Source: Microthrixaceae bacterium
Lineage (GTDB): Bacteria > Actinomycetota > Acidimicrobiia > Acidimicrobiales > DATDAH01
Length of the DNA: 64,000 nt
Reading direction: 5' to 3'
Assembly (NCBI GenBank): GCA_020637195.1
Contig: JACJWK010000003.1
Location: forward strand, 62,001 to 126,000
Shown here: positions 1 to 8,046 of the stretch, piece by piece
Numbering within the stretch: the stretch's first letter is position 1
Layout: the number at the start of each line of letters is the position of its first letter
Program-made: the position numbers and the translations under genes
Notes under the pieces: generated by a model
The model's input: the letters and a program-made list of their open reading frames with translations, nothing else
Told to the model about the DNA's origin: nothing
The model's database searches: none

Positions 1-1991
1 ATGTCGTCGGGCAGCGACACCGTCTGCTCCTTGGCGGGCTGCCCGTCGTCGCCCACCGCGCCGGGGGCCGGGACGCGGGCCACGTAGGCGCCGTACTTGC
101 CGGCCCGGGCCACGAGGGCGCGTCCCTCGTCGTCCACCCCGATGGGCACCGAGCTGACCGCACGGGGATCGATCACGCCGAGGTCGGTCACCATGTCCTT
201 CAGGCCGGCGTGGCCGTTCCCGAAGTAGAAGCGGTTGAGCCAGGGGATGGCCTCGGCCTCGCCGCCGGCGATGTGGTCGAGGTCGTCCTCCATGCGGGCG
301 GTGAAGTCGTAGTCGACCAGGTCGGGGAAGTGGGTCTCGAGCAGGTTGATCACCGCGAAGGCGGTGAACGACGGCACCAGCGCCGACCCCTTCTTCCAGA
401 CGTACTCCCGGTCGATGATGGTGCCGATGGTGGCCGCGTAGGTCGACGGCCGGCCGACGCCGATCTCCTCGAGCTTCGCGACCAGCGAGGCCTCGGTGTA
501 GCGGGCCGGCGGCTTGGTCTCGTGGCCCTTCGGCTCGAGGCGCTCGGCGGTGAGGCGCCCGCCCTCGGACAGCGGCGGGAGGATGCGCTCTTGGTCCTCG
601 CGGTCGCCGCCGGCCTCGGCGTCGTCGCGGCCCTCCTGGTAGGCCCGCAGGTAGCCCGGGAAGGTGATGGTGCGGCCCGAGGCGGCGAACTCGGCGTCGG
701 TGCCCGTCGCCGAGGTGGCCCCGAGGCGCACCGACACGGTCTCGCCGCGGGCGTCGGTCATCTGCGACGCCACGGTGCGGGCCCAGATCAGCTCGTAGAG
801 GCGGAAGCTGTCGTTGTCGAGCTCGCTGCGCAGCTGGTCGGGGGTGCGGAACGAGTCGCCCGCCGGGCGGATGGCCTCGTGCGCCTCCTGGGCGTTCTTC
901 ACCTTCTTCGTGTAGGTCCGCGGGGCGTCGGGCACGTACTCGCGGCCGTAGCGCTCGAGGATCTGGGACCGGGCCGCGTTCAGGGCCGCGTCGGACAGCG
1001 TGGTGCTGTCGGTGCGCATGTAGGTGATGTGGCCGTTCTCGTAGAGCCGCTGCGCGATGGCCATCGTCCGCGACGACGAGAACCGCAGCTTGCGCCCCGA
1101 CTCCTGCTGGAGGGTGGACGTGGTGAACGGCGCCTTCGGGCGGCTCGTGTACGGCTTGGACTCGACCGACCGGACGGCGAAGGAGGCGCCGCCGAGGTCG
1201 TCGACGAGGCCGGTGGCGCCGGCCTCGTCGAGCACGCGCACCCCCTGGGTCTTGACCGCGCCGGTGTCGTCGAAGTCCTTGCCGGTGGCGACCCGGGCGC
1301 CGTCCACCTGCACCAGGGTGGCGTCGAAGGTGCCGAGCGCGCCCTCGGGCGAGAACGTGCCCTCGATGTCCCAGTAGCCCGCGGCGGTGAAGGCCATGCG
1401 CTCGCGCTCGCGCTGCACCACGAGGCGGGTGGCCACGCTCTGCACCCGGCCCGCGGACAGGCCCTGGCGGATCATCTTCCAGAGGACGGGCGAGACCTCG
1501 TAGCCGTAGAGGCGATCGAGGATGCGGCGGGTCTCCTGGGCGTCGACCAGGCGGCGGTCGAGGTCGCGGGGCTCGTCGATGGCGCGCTGGATGGCCTCGG
1601 GGGTGATCTCGTGGAAGACCATGCGCCGCACGGGGACCCGGGGGCTGAGGAGCTCGAGCAGGTGCCAGGCGATGGCCTCTCCCTCGCGGTCCTCATCCGT
1701 CGCGAGGAACAGCTCGTCGGCGTCCTTCAGGGCCCGCTTCAGGTCGCGGACCACGTCCTTCTTGCCGGGCGACACGACGTACAGCGGCTTGAAGTCGTTG
1801 TCCACGTCGACGCCGAGGCGGGCCCACGCCTCGCCCTTGAACGCCTCGGGCACGTCGGCGGCCCGCTGGGGCAGATCGCGGACGTGGCCCACCGACGACT
1901 CGACCACGTAGTCGTCGCCGAGGTAGCCCGCGATGGTGCGGGCCTTGGCGGGGCTCTCGACGATGACGAGGCGGGTCGGCACGAGCGACAC
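1..1991 (-). CDS. topA: DNA topoisomerase I, 3' end beyond the window
   Basis: Type IA topoisomerase that relaxes negatively supercoiled DNA. The protein opens with a TOPRIM domain (TRLVIVESPAKARTI near residue 4; DEDREGEAIAWHLLELL near 90) and continues into the type IA core. The active-site tyrosine motif TYMRTDST and the GRPSTYA block typical of bacterial TopA are both present. About 663 codons are visible, and the missing C-terminus would carry the repeated or zinc-finger DNA-binding part. The start is GTG at 1991, just before SLVPTRLVIVES; an ATG 2 nt upstream is in another frame. It diverges from the acyl-CoA dehydrogenase across about 86 bp, which must hold both promoters. The family identity is certain; only the tail is unseen. 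Confidence 0.96.
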   Translation of the reverse strand, partial: MSLVPTRLVIVESPAKARTIAGYLGDDYVVESSVGHVRDLPQRAADVPEAFKGEAWARLGVDVDNDFKPLYVVSPGKKDVVRDLKRALKDADELFLATDEDREGEAIAWHLLELLSPRVPVRRMVFHEITPEAIQRAIDEPRDLDRRLVDAQETRRILDRLYGYEVSPVLWKMIRQGLSAGRVQSVATRLVVQRERERMAFTAAGYWDIEGTFSPEGALGTFDATLVQVDGARVATGKDFDDTGAVKTQGVRVLDEAGATGLVDDLGGASFAVRSVESKPYTSRPKAPFTTSTLQQESGRKLRFSSSRTMAIAQRLYENGHITYMRTDSTTLSDAALNAARSQILERYGREYVPDAPRTYTKKVKNAQEAHEAIRPAGDSFRTPDQLRSELDNDSFRLYELIWARTVASQMTDARGETVSVRLGATSATGTDAEFAASGRTITFPGYLRAYQEGRDDAEAGGDREDQERILPPLSEGGRLTAERLEPKGHETKPPARYTEASLVAKLEEIGVGRPSTYAATIGTIIDREYVWKKGSALVPSFTAFAVINLLETHFPDLVDYDFTARMEDDLDHIAGGEAEAIPWLNRFYFGNGHAGLKDMVTDLGVIDPRAVSSVPIGVDDEGRALVARAGKYGAYVARVPAPGAVGDDGQPAKEQTVSLPDD

Positions 1992-2077
1992 ATAAGAACG
2001 TCACCCGGGGCGGTGTCAACACCGTGGTCGTGGCGGCGGGTCCTCGCCCTACGGGCGGCAGCCCTAGATTTCCCCGC

Positions 2078-3289
2078 ATGGACTTCGCCCTCAGCCCCAC
2101 CGCGCAGGCCCTCCAGGAGAAGCTCCTGGCCTACATGGACGACTTCGTCTACCCGGCCGAGTCGGTGTGGGAAGAGCAGATGGCGGCGTCGGGCGACCCC
2201 CACTTCCACGCCCCGATCATCGAGGACCTGAAGCGCGAGGCGCGGGCGCAGGGGCTCTGGAACCTCTTCCTCCCGTACGAGACGCAGTGGACCGACGGCC
2301 TCTCGAACGTCGACTACGCGCCGCTGTGCGAGATCCTCGGCCGCAGCCCGATCGCCCCCGAGGCCCTCAACTGCTCGGCCCCCGACACGGGCAACATGGA
2401 GATCCTCACCATGTTCGGCACCGACGAGCAGAAGGAGCGCTGGCTGCTCCCGCTCCTCGAGGGCGAGATCCGCTCGTGCTACGCCATGACCGAGCCCGCG
2501 GTGGCCAGCTCGGACGCCACCAACATCTCGTGCCGCATCGAGCGCGACGGCGACGACTACGTCATCAACGGGCGCAAGTGGTGGATCTCGGGGGCGGCGT
2601 CGGCCCGCTGCAAGGTCGCCATCTTGATGGGCAAGACCGACCCGAACGCCTCCCGCCACACCCAGCAGACCATGGTGCTGGTGCCGCTCGACACCCCCGG
2701 CGTCACGATCGTCCGGGACCTGCCGGTCTTCGGGTACAACGACGTCGAGGGCCACTGCGAGATCCTGTTCGAGGACGTCCGGGTGCCCGTCACCAACCGC
2801 CTCGGCGAGGAGGGCAGCGGCTTCGCCCTGGCCCAGGCCCGCCTCGGCCCCGGCCGCATCCACCACTGCATGCGGGCCATCGGCGTGGCCGAGCGGGCGC
2901 TCGAGGCGATGTGCCGGCGGGTGCAGACCCGCGTCGCCTTCGGCAAGACCCTGGCCGAGCAGGGCGTCATCCAGGAGTGGGTGGCCGACTCGCGCATCGA
3001 GATCGAGCAGGCCCGCCTGCTCACGATGAAGACCGCGTGGCTGATGGACACCGTGGGCAACAAGGGCGCCCGCATCGAGATCTCCGCCATCAAGGTCGCC
3101 GTGCCCGAGATGGCCACCAAGGTGGTGGACCGCTCCATCCAGGCCCACGGCGCCGCCGGCCTCAGCGCCGACTTCCCCATGGCGAAGATGTACTCGTACG
3201 TGCGGATGCTGCGCTTCGCCGACGGCCCCGACGAGGTGCATCGCATGGCCATCGCCCGCCGGGAGCTTCGCCCGTACGAGCCGGCGTAG
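2078..3289 (+). CDS. Acyl-CoA dehydrogenase (ACAD10/11-like)
   Basis: Cytosolic FAD-dependent acyl-CoA dehydrogenase, 403 aa, expected to make the trans-2,3 double bond in an acyl-CoA. The N-terminal helical domain is followed by the flavin/substrate segment CYAMTEPAVASSDATNISC (about 140-160) and the beta domain with NGRKWWISGAA. The C-terminal helical domain ends in RFADGPDEVHRMAIARREL, where this subfamily places its catalytic Asp rather than the classical Glu. The start is the ATG at 2078 (MDFALSPTAQ), because upstream in-frame residues look non-coding. It stands alone, divergent from topA, so the substrate chain length cannot be told from context. Confidence 0.93.
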   Translation: MDFALSPTAQALQEKLLAYMDDFVYPAESVWEEQMAASGDPHFHAPIIEDLKREARAQGLWNLFLPYETQWTDGLSNVDYAPLCEILGRSPIAPEALNCSAPDTGNMEILTMFGTDEQKERWLLPLLEGEIRSCYAMTEPAVASSDATNISCRIERDGDDYVINGRKWWISGAASARCKVAILMGKTDPNASRHTQQTMVLVPLDTPGVTIVRDLPVFGYNDVEGHCEILFEDVRVPVTNRLGEEGSGFALAQARLGPGRIHHCMRAIGVAERALEAMCRRVQTRVAFGKTLAEQGVIQEWVADSRIEIEQARLLTMKTAWLMDTVGNKGARIEISAIKVAVPEMATKVVDRSIQAHGAAGLSADFPMAKMYSYVRMLRFADGPDEVHRMAIARRELRPYEPA

Positions 3290-3359
3290 CGCCACCGCTC
3301 GGCCGGGTGCCGGCACGCGGTCGAGTCGGCCACGGCCCGGGCGGGACCGCGCGGGTAGC

Positions 3360-3554
3360 GTGCGCGGGAAAAGGGGGCGGGCCACCGCGGCGCCGTTCCT
3401 GGCCCGAGCGGTGACGATGGGCCAGAACCACGTCTGCGCCATCCTGGGCAACGGCGCGGTCAAGTGCTGGGGGTACAACAACCACGGCCAACTGGGTCTG
3501 GGCGGCACCCAGAGTCGGGGCGACCAGCCCGACGAGATCCGCATCCGCCGCTGA
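3360..3554 (+). pseudogene. Orphan RCC1-repeat fragment
   Basis: A 64-codon open frame whose second half reads as one RCC1/BLIP-II type propeller blade: QNHVCAILGNGAVKCWGYNN followed by HGQLGLG and TQSRGDQP. RCC1 proteins normally carry five to seven or more such blades, often with a signal peptide. Here there is one blade, no signal sequence, no recognisable start context and an immediate stop. I read it as a remnant of a deleted RCC1-domain gene or a transferred fragment. A real single-blade peptide is possible but unlikely. The flanking stretches 3290-3359 and 3555-3617 show nothing else. Confidence 0.6.
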
Positions 3555-3617
3555 CGGGCCGACCGACGGGCCGACCGACGCCTCACGGCCGGGGACGGCG
3601 CGCGGCCGCTGCGTCGC

Positions 3618-4412
3618 CTACGGGGTGAGGGGGAGATCGATGTCGAGGGGGGCGTCGCCGCCCACGACGGCGTGGAGGGTGACGGTCCCGCCGAACGGGG
3701 CCCGGGCGAAGGCCAGGATCACCCGGTTGGTGGCGCCGCGCGGGACGACGAGGCCGCGGTCGCTCGGGCTGGTGGTGAGCACGCGGCCGTCGGGCGCCTC
3801 GTAGTCGGCGCCGACCAGACGGAGGCGGCCCGCGCCGCCGTTGTCGATCTCCACCACGACGAGTGGGCTGTCGTTCGACACCAACTCGAACGCCGAGGTG
3901 ACGGTCGCGGTCACCCCGTCGACGGTGTCGCTCGCGCCGTCGACGACGAGACGGTCGTCGAGGGTCTCGCCGTCGATGGTGAAGTCCACGAGGCGGCCGT
4001 CCTCGTCGAGGGTGAAGTCCGCCCACGTGAGCTCGACCGGGTCGCCGCCGCCCGCCGGCTCGAGGCGCAGCAGCACGCCGTCACCCTCGACCGTGGCCGT
4101 GCCCTGCTCGGCCGGCTCACCCGCCGCACGCTGCACGTCCGCGACCGCCCCCAGGTGCCGCGCGTAGCGCTCGGCGACCGAGCCCGGCGCGGTCAGCTCG
4201 GCCATCGCATCGGTGTCGGGCCCGCCGTCGGCGGCCATCGCCGCCAGGTAGTCGGCGCCGACGGCGAGCGGGTCGGCCGCGGCCACCGTGGTCGTCGCCT
4301 CGGCCGCGCCGGGGCCGTCGGCCGGCGCCGCGTCGTCACCGCCACCGCACCCGGCGGCCGCCACCACGACCGCCACGACCGCCACCGCTGCCCGCACCCG
4401 TGCTGTCCGCAT
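3618..4412 (-). CDS. Putative lipoprotein, unknown function
   Basis: A 264-aa exported lipoprotein candidate. The N-terminus MRTARVRAAVAVVAVVVAAAGCGGG is a basic stretch, a hydrophobic core and a lipobox-like AAGC with cysteine near residue 22. A low-complexity Asp/Ala/Thr linker follows, then a helical segment (about 45-100). A C-terminal half of beta strands includes SPLVVVEIDNGGAGRLRLVGA, which resembles an extracellular immunoglobulin-like (DUF4352-type) fold. The ATG at 4412 is chosen because the signal peptide begins there; an upstream GTG would add seven charged residues. It lies downstream of nhaA on the same strand with a hairpin between, so it is probably a separate unit. I do not recognise the family. 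Confidence 0.75.
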   Translation of the reverse strand: MRTARVRAAVAVVAVVVAAAGCGGGDDAAPADGPGAAEATTTVAAADPLAVGADYLAAMAADGGPDTDAMAELTAPGSVAERYARHLGAVADVQRAAGEPAEQGTATVEGDGVLLRLEPAGGGDPVELTWADFTLDEDGRLVDFTIDGETLDDRLVVDGASDTVDGVTATVTSAFELVSNDSPLVVVEIDNGGAGRLRLVGADYEAPDGRVLTTSPSDRGLVVPRGATNRVILAFARAPFGGTVTLHAVVGGDAPLDIDLPLTP

Positions 4413-4424
4413 CGCTCCATCGTC

Positions 4425-4449
4425 GCGCCCCACGACCGGCCCGGGGCGC
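4425..4449 (-). terminator. Hairpin just after nhaA
   Basis: A 7-bp GC stem (GCGCCCC at 4425-4431, GGGGCGC at 4443-4449) with an 11-nt loop, placed directly after the nhaA stop and before the next start on the same strand. There is no U-run, which is common for actinobacterial terminators. Confidence 0.4.
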
Positions 4450-4451
4450 GG

Positions 4452-5813
4452 TCAGGCCGGCGGGTCGGCCGTCGGGGACGGCGCCGACCGGCGGAACGGC
4501 CAGTGGTCCTGGCTGGCCACGCTGAGGATGACGAAGCCCAGCGCCGCGGCCAGCGCGCTGGCGAGCAGGATCGCCAGCTTGGCGTCGGTCTTCAACAGCG
4601 CGTCGTCGAACGCCAGGTCGGTGATGAACAGCGACACGCTGAACCCGATGCCGGCCACCGCGGCGATGCCGATGACCTGCGGCCACCGGACGCCGGCGGG
4701 CAGGTCGACCCCGGGGATGCGGGTGGCCAGCCAGGTGAACGCGGTGATGCCGACGAGCTTGCCCAGGACCAGGCCGGCCACGATGCCCACGAGCACGGGC
4801 GACAGGTCGCGGAGGGGCTCGGCGGTGAGGGGCACGCCGGCGTTGGCGAGGGCGAAGATCGGGATGATCACGAAGCTGGTCCAGGGATGGAGCGCGTGCT
4901 CGATGCGCTCGGCGGGCGACACCGACTCCTTGATCAGCCGGGCGGTGCGGTGGACGTCCTCGGCCTTGAGGTCGCTGCGGTTCTCGAGCCGGTCCACGAT
5001 GGCCTCGGCCTCGAGCTCGCGCTGGAACGGCCGGGCGGGGGTGAGCAGGCCGAGGATCACCCCGGCGATGGTGGCGTGCACCCCCGACTCGAGCATCGAC
5101 AGCCAGAGCGCGGCACCGAGGGCCACGTACACGGGCAGGTAGCGCACGTGCACCCGCCGCAGCACGACGACGACGGCGCCGATCACCGCGGCGTCGAGCA
5201 GCCAGCCGAAGCGGAGCGAGTCCGTGTAGAAGACCGCGATGACGAGGATGGCGCCGATGTCGTCGACGATCGCCAGCGTGAGCAGGAAGACCTTGAGCTG
5301 CGGGGGCACCCGGCGCCCGAACACGGCCACGAGCGCCAGGGCGAAGGCGATGTCGGTGGCCATCGGGATGCCCCAGCCGTCCACCCCCGCCCCGCCCGCG
5401 TTGACGGCGAGGAAGATGAGCGCCGGCACCAGCATCCCGCCCAGGGCGGCGATGCCGGGCAGGACCGCCGCCGATCGCTCCTGGAGCTGCCCCGCCACCA
5501 GCTCCCGCTTGATCTCGAGCCCGACGACGAAGAAGAAGATGGTCATCAGCCCGTCGTTCACCCAGTGGGCGAGGTCCTCGCTGATGGCGAAGTCGCCGAG
5601 GCGGACCGTCAGCTCGGTGTGCCAGAAGTCCACGTAGGACTGGTCCCACGGCGAGTTGGCCCAGAGCAGCGCGGCGAAGGTGGCCGCCAGGAGGAACACG
5701 CCGCCGGCGGCCTCGATCTCGAGGAACGAGGCCAGCGGCCGGCCCACGGCACGGGCCAGGGGCCGGTCGGACTCGAGCCAGGTGGCTCGGAAGGGCGTGC
5801 GATCTTCGGTCAC
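4452..5813 (-). CDS. nhaA: Na+/H+ antiporter NhaA
   Basis: Inner-membrane sodium/proton antiporter, 453 aa, close to the length of actinobacterial NhaA proteins. It exports Na+ in exchange for H+ and supports pH and salt homeostasis. Family signatures are clear: VGLEIKRELV near residue 97, MATDIAFALAL with Asp154, and LAIVDDIGAIL with the Asp184-Asp185 pair that in E. coli NhaA (Asp163/164) binds the cation. About twelve hydrophobic segments are spread along the chain. Translation starts at GTG 5813. It is preceded by a short spacer with a small tandem repeat (CCGGTGCG twice, 5877-5898) and followed by a hairpin. Confidence 0.96.
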   Translation of the reverse strand: MTEDRTPFRATWLESDRPLARAVGRPLASFLEIEAAGGVFLLAATFAALLWANSPWDQSYVDFWHTELTVRLGDFAISEDLAHWVNDGLMTIFFFVVGLEIKRELVAGQLQERSAAVLPGIAALGGMLVPALIFLAVNAGGAGVDGWGIPMATDIAFALALVAVFGRRVPPQLKVFLLTLAIVDDIGAILVIAVFYTDSLRFGWLLDAAVIGAVVVVLRRVHVRYLPVYVALGAALWLSMLESGVHATIAGVILGLLTPARPFQRELEAEAIVDRLENRSDLKAEDVHRTARLIKESVSPAERIEHALHPWTSFVIIPIFALANAGVPLTAEPLRDLSPVLVGIVAGLVLGKLVGITAFTWLATRIPGVDLPAGVRWPQVIGIAAVAGIGFSVSLFITDLAFDDALLKTDAKLAILLASALAAALGFVILSVASQDHWPFRRSAPSPTADPPA

Positions 5814-5904
5814 GGTGCTCCGGGTGGGTGGGGCGGCCGCCGACCTGGCGTCCCGGCACTGCCGGCCCGCAGCCTACCGGTGCGCCGGTGCGCCGGTCCG
5901 GGGG

Positions 5905-6828
5905 TCACGGGGTGAGGCACCGGCGCAGGAAGCGGGTGAGCGCCGGCGTCATCACCCGGTCGCCCGTGGCACCGAGGCGGCTCGACACCTCGCCGTGGCT
6001 CAGGGCCCGAGCGTCGATCGCCGCCGTCGTGGCCCCGGCGCCTCGCGCCGCGCGCCGGTAGTCCAGCTGGATGGACTGGCGCCGCGGGGTCCCCCGGCGC
6101 ACCACGATCGTGTCGGGCGGCGGCGCCGCCGCCCCCGACCGCAGCAGCAGGGTGGCCGACGTGTCGGTGCGGAAGCCGGGGTGGTTGCCCAGCGCGCTCA
6201 CCCACTGGCGCTGCTCGACCGCGCTCGCCCGAGCCTTGTCGAAGCCCGCGGTGTCGAGGGGCGCGAGGCAGTCGATGAGGTCGGTCGACGATCCCGCGCC
6301 GGCGAGGTACCTGGGCTCGGCCGCCACGTTGGCCACGATGTCCGCGCCGGCCGAGTGGCCGAGGAGGGCGAGGCGGCCGGCGTCGCCGCCGTCGTCGGCG
6401 ATGTGGGCCTCCACCCAGGCCAGGGCGGCGGCGACGTCGTCGTAGTGGTCGGGGAACCGGGCCGAGTCGGGGTCACCCACGGTGGTCAGCCGGTAGTTCA
6501 CGCTGACGAGCACCCAGCCCTCGCGTTCGGCCCAGGCCCGCTTGTCGCGCATCCCGTTGGCCTTGTCGCCCCGGTGGTAGCCGCCGCCGTGCACCCACAC
6601 GACGACGGGGGCGCCGCAGGCACCGTCGGGCGCGTGGACGTCGAGGCTGGTGGCGTTGCGGGGCACCCCCGGGAGGCGCCGGTAGGCCACGGTGCGGGAC
6701 AGCCCCTCCCGTGCGCAGCTGGCGTCGCCCTCGGCGGCGGTGGGGGTCGGGGCCGCCGGGGCGCGCCCCGCGCAGGCCACGGCCGCGACGAGGACGGCGC
6801 CGACGAGGACGGCGCTGAGGGATCGCAC
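5905..6828 (-). CDS. Secreted alpha/beta-hydrolase, esterase/lipase (HSL-like)
   Basis: A 307-aa exported carboxylesterase candidate. A signal peptide with possible lipobox (AAVAC near residue 20) leads into the hydrolase core. The oxyanion-hole motif HGGGY is near residue 100 (VVVWVHGGGYHRGDK), the nucleophile elbow is GHSAGA near 170, and a late His in ARALSHGEV could complete the triad. This pattern is that of hormone-sensitive-lipase/carboxylesterase B type enzymes. The start is GTG 6828, giving a well-formed signal sequence. The gene is isolated between nhaA and the partner-switch pair. Substrate is unknown. Confidence 0.88.
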   Translation of the reverse strand: MRSLSAVLVGAVLVAAVACAGRAPAAPTPTAAEGDASCAREGLSRTVAYRRLPGVPRNATSLDVHAPDGACGAPVVVWVHGGGYHRGDKANGMRDKRAWAEREGWVLVSVNYRLTTVGDPDSARFPDHYDDVAAALAWVEAHIADDGGDAGRLALLGHSAGADIVANVAAEPRYLAGAGSSTDLIDCLAPLDTAGFDKARASAVEQRQWVSALGNHPGFRTDTSATLLLRSGAAAPPPDTIVVRRGTPRRQSIQLDYRRAARGAGATTAAIDARALSHGEVSSRLGATGDRVMTPALTRFLRRCLTP

Positions 6829-7003
6829 GGCCTCATGCTCGCGTCCCCGCTCGAACGACTGCGCAACATCGGTGGAGAACGGCCGAAGAAGCGATCCGCT
6901 CCGGGAGCCCTCCGGCGCGGCGGACGTCGCGGCGGAACGGGCACGTGGCCCGGAGTGCGGCCCTGAGGTGCTGCCGGTCGCGGGTGGCGGGTCGTGCCCG
7001 CCG

Positions 7004-7438
7004 TCAGCGCCGCTTGGTGGAGTAGACGACGAGGCGCACGGCGGTGCCGCCCTCGGACGAGCGGAACTCGGTCTCGTCGGCCACCTCGCGCATCAGCGTG
7101 ATGCCGAGCCCTCGCTCGTGGTCGAGCCGGGCGGGGTCGGTCACCGCCGGGAGGTCGCCCAGGTCGGCCAGCTCGAAGCCGCCGCCCTGGTCCTCGACCT
7201 CGACCTCGACGCGGTCCTCGGCGAGGTCGCAGCGCAACAGGATGCGCTTGTCCTCGTCGCCGCTCGAGGCGTGGGCCTCGATGGCGTTGGTGCACGCCTC
7301 GGACACGACGAGGCGCAGGTCGTTGATGCGCTCGTCGGGGAAGGTGGGCTCGATGGACGCCGCGGTCGTGATGACCATGCGCGCCACCTCCAAGAAATCG
7401 GGCCGGGCCGGGATCTCGAGCTCGACGACCTGGCCCAC
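7004..7438 (-). CDS. RsbW-like anti-sigma factor / serine kinase (HATPase_c_2)
   Basis: A 144-aa GHKL-fold ATPase of the RsbW/SpoIIAB kind. The N box is in LRLVVSEACTNAIEAH (about 45-60), the G1 motif EDQGGGFEL is near 100, and the G2-type HERGLGITLMREVAD is near 125. Such proteins bind a sigma factor or a STAS partner and phosphorylate the STAS protein. It begins at GTG 7438, only 3 bp after the stop of the STAS gene, so the two are almost certainly co-translated and are partners. No sigma-factor gene is adjacent, so the output target is not visible. The PP2C phosphatase at 47.9-50.0 kb could supply the opposing activity. Confidence 0.9.
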   Translation of the reverse strand: MGQVVELEIPARPDFLEVARMVITTAASIEPTFPDERINDLRLVVSEACTNAIEAHASSGDEDKRILLRCDLAEDRVEVEVEDQGGGFELADLGDLPAVTDPARLDHERGLGITLMREVADETEFRSSEGGTAVRLVVYSTKRR

Positions 7439-7441
7439 GCC

Positions 7442-7807
7442 CTACTCCGTGGGCTCCGGCGAGTCCACCGGCGACTCGCCGGTGGCGTCCCCGACGCTGG
7501 CCCGCACGTCGAAGACCCGGTCGAGGCCGGTGAGGGCGAACAGGTCGAGGATGCGGTCCGTGGTGCAGACCAGCCGCAGCGAGCCGCCCACCGCGTTGAC
7601 GCGCCGCAGGACCCCGATGAGCACCCCGAGGCCGGTGGAGTCGACGAAGTCGACCGCCTCCAGGTCGACGACCACCCGGTCGTGGCCCTCGCCGAGCAGG
7701 GCGACGACCTCCTTGCGCAGTCGAGGCGCGGTGGCGACGTCGACCTCGCCCGCCACCGCCATCACGGTCCACGAGCCCACCGGCGCGACATTCACCTCGA
7801 ACTGCAC
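7442..7807 (-). CDS. STAS-domain anti-anti-sigma factor (RsbV-like)
   Basis: A 121-aa single STAS-domain protein. The core VVVDLEAVDFVDSTGLGVLI carries the conserved Asp-Ser-Thr-Gly turn, where the Ser near residue 60 is the usual phosphorylation site. The first strand (MAVAGEVDVATAPRLR) is also typical. The start is GTG 7807, because GAGGAG lies 7 nt upstream; longer in-frame extensions run through non-coding-looking sequence. It is the first gene of a two-gene unit with the RsbW-like kinase and is expected to release the sigma factor when dephosphorylated. A 14-residue acidic tail (DATGESPVDSPEPTE) is probably disordered. Confidence 0.92.
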   Translation of the reverse strand: MQFEVNVAPVGSWTVMAVAGEVDVATAPRLRKEVVALLGEGHDRVVVDLEAVDFVDSTGLGVLIGVLRRVNAVGGSLRLVCTTDRILDLFALTGLDRVFDVRASVGDATGESPVDSPEPTE

Positions 7808-8009
7808 GTCGGCACTCCTCGATCGCCGTCGCTGCTCCGACCGTGGTGACGCGACATCGGTTACCGACCGGGCGGGCCCACCCGCGGGGCCGAGGTCCAC
7901 CTCACCGAAGGTCACGGTACCGGCCACGGGGCGCGCGACCCCGCATCGCCGACGGGTCGGTTGCCGACCCGATTCCGGGCCGCGCCGCCCCGGCCTCGAT
8001 GACACCCCT

Positions 8010-8017
8010 GTAATTAC
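8010..8017. promoter_or_regulatory. AT-rich palindrome in divergent promoter region
   Basis: GTAATTAC is a perfect 8-bp palindrome and the only AT-rich spot in the 239-bp gap between the divergent STAS and helicase genes. TAATTA could be a -10 box for the helicase (ATG at 8047, about 30 nt on). No convincing -35 is visible. Confidence 0.3.
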
Positions 8018-8046
8018 GCCGGCGCGATCCGTAGCATGGCGGCGGC

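Noticed and set aside
210..2231. Long plus-strand ORF (673 aa)
   Set aside because: It is the antisense shadow of topA; low-complexity Ala/Gly/Arg protein with no domain.
5877..5898. CCGGTGCG tandem repeat after the esterase gene
   Set aside because: Only two and a half copies in very GC-rich DNA; no sign of function.
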